Below, one piece after another: positions 7,601 through 12,786 of a stretch of DNA of 12,786 nucleotides. The position numbers and the translations under genes are program-made. Source of the stretch: an uncultured Rhodospirillales bacterium (GTDB lineage Bacteria; Pseudomonadota; Alphaproteobacteria; Rhodospirillales; 2-02-FULL-58-16). The stretch lies in contig CAJXGZ010000034.1 in the NCBI GenBank assembly GCA_913053795.1, forward strand, positions 1 through 12,786, read 5' to 3'. Each line of letters opens with the position of its first letter. Position 1 is the stretch's first letter. The notes under the pieces were generated by a model. That model saw only the letters and a list, made by a program, of their open reading frames with translations. It did no database searches and had not been told where the DNA came from.

Positions 7601-8092
7601 TTAGCTTGACCCCGTACGCCTTTCCTTGATCAGGCTTATCATGCAATCTTTTTGTTTCATTTCAGCCCCATCGCGGCTTCGCGCCTCCGAGTGAGCCACG
7701 GTGAGCGTTTCGACGCCATCCTTCCCATAGAGAAAAACGTCAAGAAGGCAGTCGTCCCCGCCATACTGCCAAACCTGAGCGGGTGCGTCATGGCGCTTGA
7801 AGGAAGGCGGACCAAGCAACGCCCCTACGTCATTGCCGCTAAGACCGTTAAGGCGGCTTGGCGCGTAAATGGGCTTGGGTTTCGGTTTGCGGGGCGCGGG
7901 CGAGGGCGCCTTTGGCCCCGAAAGGGATGCGCGCGCCGATGGCCTGTTGTTTTTCGAAGGTGGAGGCTTGCGGGCTGTTTGCGTCGCCGATTTTATTGGG
8001 GTTCCGGATGTTGCTTTCGGTGACGCGCAACCGGAAACAATGAGAAGGGCCCAGAAAAGCAACGCTAAGCAAACGCCTAATTTGGGCTTCAT
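7601..8092 (-). CDS. Small Pro/Lys-rich lipoprotein of unknown function
   Basis: I do not recognise a named family. Starting at ATG 8092 the protein has 163 residues: a signal peptide with basic MKPK, a hydrophobic core and a lipobox ending in SGC (lipidated Cys22). Ala follows the cysteine, so outer-membrane sorting would be expected by the E. coli rule. A Pro/Lys/Ser/Ala-rich linker (about 25-80) is typical of periplasm-spanning tethers. The small C-terminal domain (about 83-157) contains GALLGPPSFKRHDAPAQVWQ, then a C-LLDVFLYG segment; Cys115 and Cys150 could form a disulfide. An upstream in-frame start would add 20 residues before the signal peptide and is unlikely. The ATG overlaps the stop of the bactofilin gene as ATGA, indicating translational coupling and a shared envelope role. 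The domain resembles, by eye, small SmpA/OmlA-like modules, but this is weak. Confidence 0.85.
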   Translation of the reverse strand: MKPKLGVCLALLFWALLIVSGCASPKATSGTPIKSATQTARKPPPSKNNRPSARASLSGPKAPSPAPRKPKPKPIYAPSRLNGLSGNDVGALLGPPSFKRHDAPAQVWQYGGDDCLLDVFLYGKDGVETLTVAHSEARSRDGAEMKQKDCMISLIKERRTGSS

Positions 8093-8709
8093 GTCTTTTT
8101 CTTTAGTGGTCTGCGGGCAGGCTTCGTCTCGGCGTCCCCCTCTGTTTTCCACCCTGGCTCCTCTGGGGCGTCTTTCGCCAAGCTCTCCATCTCACCGGCG
8201 ATTTCGCCACCGGATTCGATGATGATGCGGCCATAGCGGACAACGCCGTAGATTCTCCCGCTATTTCGGACGGTTAACTTGTCCTCTACGGTTAACTCAC
8301 CCTCGAATCGTCCGCTGATGTCGGCCTCCACCACCTGAGCGCTGCCCTTGAAGAAGCCTTTGGAAGAAACCTCAATAATGCGCGCGTCCTTCAATACCGC
8401 CTCGACGCTGCCTTCAACCACCAGCTTTTCGCAAGAGGTAATCTGACCCTTGAGGTGGATATCGCGGCCGACAACAAGTGTCTTGCTTTCGGCGTCGCCG
8501 AGATGGGCTCGCTCCATTCGCCGCCGCGGCATCAGGGTGTCGCTGGGGCGGTGAGGTTCGGAATACATTGGTGAAGCCGCCGGCGCCTTGGGGGGCTGGC
8601 GAGACGCCTTTTTGGAGAAGGGTTTTAGAGGCGGCGCGATGATTTTCTCGTTGTCGCTTTTTGCATGGGCGCCATCAACTGATTCTTCGTCGCTCAATTT
8701 CTTAAACAT
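8089..8709 (-). CDS. Bactofilin family polymerising cytoskeletal protein
   Basis: A 206-residue protein whose central part (about 76-175) is a bactofilin domain. It shows the repetitive beta-helix pattern of short strands ending at glycines: LVVGRDIHLKGQI, KLVVEGSVEAVL, ARIIEVSSKGFFKGSA, ADISGRFEGELTVEDKL, GRIYGVVRYGRIII, SGGEIAGEM. Bactofilins polymerise without nucleotide and scaffold cell-wall or envelope proteins at specific sites, for example in stalk or cell-shape control. The domain is flanked by a Pro/Lys-rich N-terminal tail (about 1-70) and a charged C-terminal tail (about 178-206), both probably disordered. ATG 8709 follows GGAAAGG nine bases upstream. It lies 18 nt after the membrane protein gene and overlaps the lipoprotein gene by 4 nt (ATGA). 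No M23 peptidase, a frequent bactofilin neighbour, is adjacent. Confidence 0.92.
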   Translation of the reverse strand: MFKKLSDEESVDGAHAKSDNEKIIAPPLKPFSKKASRQPPKAPAASPMYSEPHRPSDTLMPRRRMERAHLGDAESKTLVVGRDIHLKGQITSCEKLVVEGSVEAVLKDARIIEVSSKGFFKGSAQVVEADISGRFEGELTVEDKLTVRNSGRIYGVVRYGRIIIESGGEIAGEMESLAKDAPEEPGWKTEGDAETKPARRPLKKKT

Positions 8710-8727
8710 TTTGCGTTGCCTTTCCAG

Positions 8728-9393
8728 CTAGCTAAATGGCCTTCTCCAGCCCTCGAAAAAGTGCACCATGACGGCGGTGGCGACGATGGGGGCCAACAGG
8801 TTGATAACAGGGATGGTTAGCATAAACGCGATTAATACGCCGGAAAAGAATAACGGTCCCCGGTGCGTCCTTCTTAGCGTCTTGGCCTCTTTTGGGCTGA
8901 TTCGGCGTTGCGCGACCATCTCGAAATACTCACGGCTTAATAAATAACCGTTTACGCTATAGAAAACAAAAGGGAAAAGAGGCGGGATGATCAAAAACGG
9001 CAGCAGCGCCATATTGAGGATAATAATGATGGCCAAGAATTTCGCCGCCGCCAACAGCGATTCGAAAACCGGAATTCCGGGGGCTGGGGGAAGCTCGGGA
9101 TAATGGCGCGCCTCGACGGCGCCTGCGACCCTCTCCAATAAAAAACTTGTCACCGCGCTGACGACGCCGGGAAACAAAATCCAAGTGATGACCAACGCCG
9201 CCAGCCAGCCCAAAACTTCGACGATGGTTTCCATCCACCCCCATGTGAATAAAGGGGTGTTGGAAAGAAGGAAAAGCACAATAATCCAGAGCGTGACGAA
9301 TACGGCAATAGCCGTGGACAGGCTGACCCATACGACCTTCCGCGTGGGCGGATCATTGAACTGGTCAAACGCCTTAAGAAAGGCCGAGATCAT
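8728..9393 (-). CDS. EI24/CysZ-family integral membrane protein
   Basis: A 221-residue, strongly hydrophobic protein of the EI24 domain family, which includes the sulfate transporter CysZ. Predicted membrane segments are roughly 20-43, 58-83, 113-147 (probably two passes or a long re-entrant hairpin) and 181-212. The segment between them, SVNGYLLSREYFEMVAQRR (146-164) followed by SPKEAKTLRRTHRG, is the characteristic cytoplasmic family motif. Substrate is unknown; CysZ-like sulfate uptake is possible, but no sulfur gene is nearby, so I do not give it that symbol. The ATG at 9393 has a weak ribosome binding site. It is the first gene of a left-going cluster with bactofilin (18 nt downstream) and the lipoprotein, and is divergent from the sugar kinase. 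Confidence 0.85.
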   Translation of the reverse strand: MISAFLKAFDQFNDPPTRKVVWVSLSTAIAVFVTLWIIVLFLLSNTPLFTWGWMETIVEVLGWLAALVITWILFPGVVSAVTSFLLERVAGAVEARHYPELPPAPGIPVFESLLAAAKFLAIIIILNMALLPFLIIPPLFPFVFYSVNGYLLSREYFEMVAQRRISPKEAKTLRRTHRGPLFFSGVLIAFMLTIPVINLLAPIVATAVMVHFFEGWRRPFS

Positions 9394-9723
9394 ATTGATT
9401 CCGTAAAGTTTCTGATAAATACCGTTATATTAGGGTCTGCGACTTAAACATGAATGGTTTACCCGCCTTGAAGACGCCAAGCAACACGTTTTATTTACAG
9501 ACTTGATTCGAAAGCGCAACATTTTTTAAAAAACATGAAGCCGTCGGCGTCAAAGGGGCGCAAAATGATAATGATTTCGCAATGAACCTACGCGTCCATG
9601 GACCAATAATTCAACGTTTGACGAACCATCCGGAAATAGAGGCCTTTTTTATCTTTCCTTGCCGTTAGGCGCGTCGCGGCTATACTGCGCGGCTTGCGGA
9701 CCTTCCATGGAGTTGAAGCGGAT
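9394..9723. other. Divergent intergenic region of about 330 nt
   Basis: No gene of convincing length is present between the EI24-family gene and the sugar kinase. The stretch is AT-rich relative to its neighbours. It contains a 12-bp A/T palindrome (TTTTTT at 9522-9527 followed by AAAAAA at 9528-9533), a Fur-box-like AATGATAATGATT at about 9564-9576, and the candidate promoter at 9659-9686. On the minus strand, TATAAC (from about 9423-9428) is a possible -10 for the leftward operon, but no good -35 was found. Promoters for both directions probably lie here. Confidence 0.6.
9659..9686 (+). promoter_or_regulatory. Candidate sigma-70 promoter of the kinase-typA operon
   Basis: TTGCCG (9659-9664, four of six) is separated by 16 nt from TATACT (9681-9686, five of six). 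Transcription would start near 9693, about 30 nt before the kinase ATG at 9724. This supports ATG 9724 rather than the upstream in-frame TTG at 9694, which would sit at the transcript end. Confidence 0.5.
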
Positions 9724-10716
9724 ATGCCTAACACAAATTTTGACGTCGTCGGCATCGGCAACGCCATTGTCGATGTCCTCGCCCACGCCGAAGATTCGTT
9801 TCTTGAATCTCATGATCTGATTAAGGGAACCATGTCCCTGATTGATTCAAAAGCGGCGGACAAATTGTATGATGAAATGGCTCCGGCGCTTGAGTGCTCC
9901 GGCGGCTCGGTGGCCAACACCATCGCTTCGTTGGCCTCACTGGGCGGCCGCGGCGCCTTCATTGGCAAGGTGCGCGACGATCAACTCGGCGACATTTTTC
10001 GCCACGACATCCGGGCGATGGGCATCGCCTTTGAAACTAAGCCGTCGCGCTATAGCGCCGCCACCGCCCGTTGTTTGATTTTGGTGACGCCGGACGCGCA
10101 GCGCACCATGCAGACCTATTTGGGAGCGTGCGTTGAACTGGGACCGGATGACATTGATGAAGACATGATCGCCGCATCCCGCGTTACCTATCTAGAGGGC
10201 TATCTTTGGGATCCGCCGAAGGCCATGGAGGCTTTCGTCAAGGCCGCCACCATCGCCCGTAAAGCCGGGCGCAAGGTGGCGTTAAGCCTGTCCGATCCGA
10301 TGTGCGTTAATCGCCACCGGGCCGATTTTATTGACCTGGTGGACAATCACACTGACATTCTGTTCGCCAACGAAGCCGAGATCACCTCGCTATACCAAGA
10401 GGGATCTTTCGATGCCGCCCTGCAAAAAGTTCGTGGCCACTGTGAAATTGCGGCGCTCACCCGTAGCGAAAAGGGAGCGGTGGTGATCTCTGGCGACGAG
10501 GTGCATGTGCTTGACGCCGAACCTGTGGAAAAGGTTGTAGACACCACCGGCGCCGGAGACGCCTACGCCGCCGGCTTTCTGTATGGACTCACGGACGGCA
10601 GGGGGCTTTATGATTGCGGACGCATGGGCTCGATCGCCTCCGCCGAAGTGATCAGTCACTTCGGCGCCCGGCCTGACGCGCCGCTTGACAAATTGATAAG
10701 ACAAAAGCTTGGCTGA
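9724..10716 (+). CDS. PfkB-family sugar kinase, probably adenosine kinase
   Basis: A ribokinase-fold (PfkB) kinase of 330 residues, phosphorylating a nucleoside or sugar hydroxyl with ATP; the most likely substrate is adenosine, giving AMP in purine salvage. The N-terminus FDVVGIGNAIVDVLA (6-20) is the usual opening of this alphaproteobacterial subgroup. GGSVANTIASLASLGGRGAFIGKVRDD (60-86) is the substrate-side glycine motif, and DTTGAGDAYAAGFLYGL (273-289) is PfkB signature 2, with the catalytic base in GAGD (D279). NEAE (216-219) is the conserved ATP-site region. ATG 9724 is preferred on family N-terminus and GGAG at 9709-9712; an upstream TTG at 9694 is unlikely. Its stop overlaps the typA start by 8 nt. 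Ribokinase or fructokinase substrates cannot be excluded. Confidence 0.9.
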   Translation: MPNTNFDVVGIGNAIVDVLAHAEDSFLESHDLIKGTMSLIDSKAADKLYDEMAPALECSGGSVANTIASLASLGGRGAFIGKVRDDQLGDIFRHDIRAMGIAFETKPSRYSAATARCLILVTPDAQRTMQTYLGACVELGPDDIDEDMIAASRVTYLEGYLWDPPKAMEAFVKAATIARKAGRKVALSLSDPMCVNRHRADFIDLVDNHTDILFANEAEITSLYQEGSFDAALQKVRGHCEIAALTRSEKGAVVISGDEVHVLDAEPVEKVVDTTGAGDAYAAGFLYGLTDGRGLYDCGRMGSIASAEVISHFGARPDAPLDKLIRQKLG

Positions 10717-12550
10717 CGCTAAAACCGAAAAACTTCGCAACATCGCCATCATCGCCCACGTCGATCACGGCAAGACCACCCTGGTTGACGCCATGTTTCG
10801 CCAGAGCGGGGTGTTCCGCGACAACCAGCGCGTGGCGGAGCGCGCCATGGATTCAGGCGAGCTGGAGCGCGAGCGCGGCATCACCATCCTGTCCAAGTGC
10901 ACCTCAATCAAGTGGCGGGATTTGCGCATCAATATCGTCGACACCCCCGGCCATGCTGATTTTGGCGGCGAGGTGGAGCGCATCCTGGGCATGGTCGACG
11001 GCGTGGCGCTGCTGGTGGACGCCGCCGAGGGCCCCATGCCGCAGACCAAGTTCGTTACCGGAAAAGCGTTAAAACTGGGATTGAGGCCCATTGTGCTGCT
11101 CAACAAGGCGGACCGGCCCGACGCCCGGGTTCATGAGGTTCATGAAGAGGTGTTCGACCTGTTCGCGGCCTTGGAGGCCACGGATGAGCAGCTTGATTTT
11201 CCGCTTCTCTTCGCTTCAGCCAAGGAAGGGTGGGCCGGCGCCGAGGCGGATAAACGGGGCGAGAACTTGGAGCCGTTGTTCAACGTTATTGCGGAACATG
11301 TTCCGCCGCCCAAGGCTGACGCGGAAGGCCCATTCGTCATGTTGGCGACCACATTGGAGAATGATCCGTTTCTGGGCCGTGTTTTAACCGGGCGCATTCA
11401 ATCGGGCTCGGTCGCCGCCAACATGCCCGTCAAGGCGATCAGGCGCGACGGCAAGGCGGTGGAGCAAACCAAGGTGACCAAGATCCTCGCCTTCAGGGGA
11501 CTGGAGCGGGTGGCGTTGGACAGCGCGGATGCGGGCGATATCGTGGCCTTGGCCGGGTTTTCCACGGCCACCGTCGCCGACACCCTGTGTGCGCCCGAGG
11601 TTGAAACGCCGATCGCCGCCGATCCCGTCGATCCGCCGACCCTGTCGATGCTTTTCTCCATTAACGATTCGCCTCTCGCCGGCAAGGACGGCTCCAAGGT
11701 GACGACCCGCATGATCCGCGAACGGCTGTTGCGCGAAAGCGAGGGCAATGTGGCCATCCGCGTCTCCGAGACCGGCGCCAAGGACGCCTTTGAGGTGGCC
11801 GGCCGCGGAGAGCTGCAACTGGGCGTGCTCATCGAAACCATGCGCCGCGAGGGCTTCGAGCTTTCCGTCGGGCGCCCCAGGGTGCTGTTCCGCGACGACC
11901 CCGAGACCGGCGCGAAACTTGAGCCCATCGAGGAAGTGCTTGTGGATGTTGATGAGGAATACTCGGGCCTTGTGGTCGAGGCCATCAGCGTGCGCAAGGG
12001 GCGGATGAAGGATATGCGCCCATCGGGCGGCGGCAAGGTGAGGATTAGCTTTTTGGCGCCTTCGCGGGGGTTGATCGGCTATCACGGCGAGTTCCTCACC
12101 GAGACTCGCGGCACCGGCGTCATGAGCCGTTTGTTCCACGGCTACGACCCCTTTAAGGGGCCGATCCCCAGAAGGCGCAACGGGGTTTTGATCGCTATCG
12201 CCGACGGCAAATCCGTAGCCTACGGATTAAAGGGCCTGGAAGGCCGCGGGCCGCTTTTTATCGGCGCTGGAGAACAGGTTTATCAAGGCATGATCATCGG
12301 CGAGCACAGCCGCGGCAACGATCTGGAAGTGAATCCCATGAAATCCAAGCAACTCACCAATATTCGCGCATCGGGCAAGGACGACGCCGTGACCCTGACG
12401 CCGCCCCGGCGCATGAGCCTGGAACAGGCCATCGCCTATATCGAGAATGATGAGCTGGTGGAGGTAACGCCCAACCACCTTCGACTGCGCAAGACTTTGC
12501 TGAGTCCCCATGAGCGTAAACGGGAATCGCGGAAAAAAGAGGCTGAGTAG
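10709..12550 (+). CDS. typA: Ribosome-associated translational GTPase TypA/BipA
   Basis: A 613-residue translational GTPase of the elongation-factor family (E. coli BipA has 607), which binds the ribosome and helps 50S assembly and stress or cold adaptation. G motifs: G1 AHVDHGKTT (16-24), G2 region RERGITI (54-60), G3 DTPGHADF (78-85) and G4 NKADRP (132-137). Later domains contain GRGELQLGVLIETMRREGFEL and the BipA-specific C-terminal part SRGLIGYHGEFLTETRGTGVM. It ends with the lysine/arginine-rich RLRKTLLSPHERKR. The start is TTG at 10709: family proteins begin only a few residues before RNIAIIAHVDHGKTT, and no ATG or GTG occurs in frame in that stretch. It overlaps the upstream kinase stop by 8 nt, so coupled translation is likely; no strong ribosome binding site is visible. 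Confidence 0.97.
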   Translation: MADAKTEKLRNIAIIAHVDHGKTTLVDAMFRQSGVFRDNQRVAERAMDSGELERERGITILSKCTSIKWRDLRINIVDTPGHADFGGEVERILGMVDGVALLVDAAEGPMPQTKFVTGKALKLGLRPIVLLNKADRPDARVHEVHEEVFDLFAALEATDEQLDFPLLFASAKEGWAGAEADKRGENLEPLFNVIAEHVPPPKADAEGPFVMLATTLENDPFLGRVLTGRIQSGSVAANMPVKAIRRDGKAVEQTKVTKILAFRGLERVALDSADAGDIVALAGFSTATVADTLCAPEVETPIAADPVDPPTLSMLFSINDSPLAGKDGSKVTTRMIRERLLRESEGNVAIRVSETGAKDAFEVAGRGELQLGVLIETMRREGFELSVGRPRVLFRDDPETGAKLEPIEEVLVDVDEEYSGLVVEAISVRKGRMKDMRPSGGGKVRISFLAPSRGLIGYHGEFLTETRGTGVMSRLFHGYDPFKGPIPRRRNGVLIAIADGKSVAYGLKGLEGRGPLFIGAGEQVYQGMIIGEHSRGNDLEVNPMKSKQLTNIRASGKDDAVTLTPPRRMSLEQAIAYIENDELVEVTPNHLRLRKTLLSPHERKRESRKKEAE

Positions 12551-12620
12551 CGCTGAGCCATTCCCTGTCTTGCGCGGGTTTCGGCCAGTGGCTTGTATCA
12601 TCTTAATTGTACCCTTACGA

Positions 12621-12714
12621 TCGCTTTTCCCGTTTCCTCGGTAGGAGGGGGCGCGACGGCGATGCCGAAGCATCGTTTAGCGTTCCCGACGCCCCGAGGG
12701 GACGGGAAAAGCGA
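12621..12714. repeat. Long inverted repeat downstream of typA
   Basis: The arm at 12621-12641 is complementary to 12694-12714 over 21 positions. The outer 13 bp are perfect (TCGCTTTTCCCGT against ACGGGAAAAGCGA), then two G-U pairs in plus-strand RNA, then six more Watson-Crick pairs. The 52-nt interior holds a smaller hairpin at 12660-12675. No T-run follows, so a simple intrinsic terminator is unlikely. It could be a structured RNA or an intergenic palindromic element. Confidence 0.8.
12660..12675. repeat. Perfect 6-bp hairpin nested in the long inverted repeat
   Basis: CGATGC (12660-12665) pairs with GCATCG (12670-12675) around a CGAA tetraloop. It sits in the interior of the larger 12621-12714 stem and overlaps the ATG of the possible small reading frame at 12662. 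Confidence 0.75.
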
Positions 12715-12786
12715 CCCGGAGGGCGGCGTTGCGAGGCTTCCGGACGTCGTCGCGCGCCGCTTGTGGTGGGAATACACCACGGCGCA
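12662..12786 (+). CDS. Possible start of an unrecognised gene, cut by the window end
   Basis: An ATG at 12662 is preceded by a strong GGAGGGGG (12644-12651) ten bases upstream and stays open for 41 codons to the window edge. The encoded peptide starts MPKHRLAFPTPRGDGKSD and ends with a Trp-Trp-Glu-Tyr segment; I recognise no family. The reading frame runs through the right arm of the inverted repeat and the nested hairpin, so the coding appearance may be a by-product of a palindromic intergenic element. The opposite strand is also open here, which lowers confidence. Confidence 0.25.
   Translation, partial: MPKHRLAFPTPRGDGKSDPEGGVARLPDVVARRLWWEYTTA
12763..12780. repeat. Small perfect hairpin at the right edge
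   Basis: GTGGTG (12763-12768) is perfectly complementary to CACCAC (12775-12780) with a GGAATA loop. It is the third inverted repeat within about 160 nt downstream of typA, suggesting a structured intergenic element that continues past the window. Confidence 0.6.

Noticed and set aside
9535..9585. Sixteen-residue reading frame in the divergent intergenic region
   Set aside because: No ribosome binding site, no recognisable sequence, and length expected by chance.
11384..12139. Minus-strand open frame of 251 codons opposite typA
   Set aside because: It is a shadow of the conserved typA reading frame, His/Gly/Ala-rich without any motif.
12593..12621. Promoter-like TTGTAT, 17 nt, TACGAT downstream of typA
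   Set aside because: Only three of six and four of six consensus matches, which is within chance expectation.
12598..12780. Sixty-codon minus-strand frame across the terminal inverted repeat
   Set aside because: It starts at GTG without a ribosome site and overlaps palindromes that are open in both directions.

Overview
The window looks like a core chromosomal region of an alphaproteobacterium, probably near the Rhodospirillales. The reasons are the arrangement rph (left-going) against hrcA-grpE (right-going), a separate dnaK-dnaJ pair followed by dapB, protein sequences of alphaproteobacterial type, moderately GC-rich DNA, and a promoter upstream of dnaK that resembles the alphaproteobacterial heat-shock sigma-32 form. 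Genus-level placement is inference. Nearly all of the DNA is coding, with no rRNA, tRNA, CRISPR array, transposase or phage gene visible.

Layout from left to right. (1) 30-746, minus: rph, RNase PH, complete. (2) 747-937: divergent intergenic region with three perfect 22-bp tandem repeats and a candidate hrcA promoter. (3) 938-2746, plus: hrcA and grpE, 3 nt apart, probably coupled. (4) 2747-2919: dnaK leader with a sigma-32-like promoter and a GC-rich hairpin. (5) 2920-7578, plus: dnaK, dnaJ, dapB and nth, all co-directional with short gaps. (6) 7601-9393, minus: a membrane protein of the EI24/CysZ family, a bactofilin and a small lipoprotein, transcribed in that order and tightly packed. 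(7) 9394-9723: non-coding, AT-rich, with a candidate promoter at its right end. (8) 9724-12550, plus: a PfkB-family (adenosine-kinase-like) sugar kinase and typA/bipA, overlapping by 8 nt, with typA starting at TTG. (9) 12551-12786: a non-coding or possibly short-coding tail with a long inverted repeat enclosing a smaller perfect hairpin.

How the genes work together. HrcA, GrpE, DnaK and DnaJ form the Hsp70 chaperone machine and its heat-shock repressor. RNase PH, DapB (lysine/diaminopimelate synthesis), endonuclease III (base excision repair), the sugar kinase and TypA (ribosome-associated GTPase) are housekeeping functions. The minus-strand cluster of integral membrane protein, bactofilin scaffold and outer-membrane-type lipoprotein is the part least explained by known pathways and could be an envelope or cell-shape module.

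No clearly new system stands out. The most unexplained features are the terminal inverted-repeat element, the tandem repeat between rph and hrcA, and the bactofilin-lipoprotein pair. Promoters, hairpins and start choices were read by eye.
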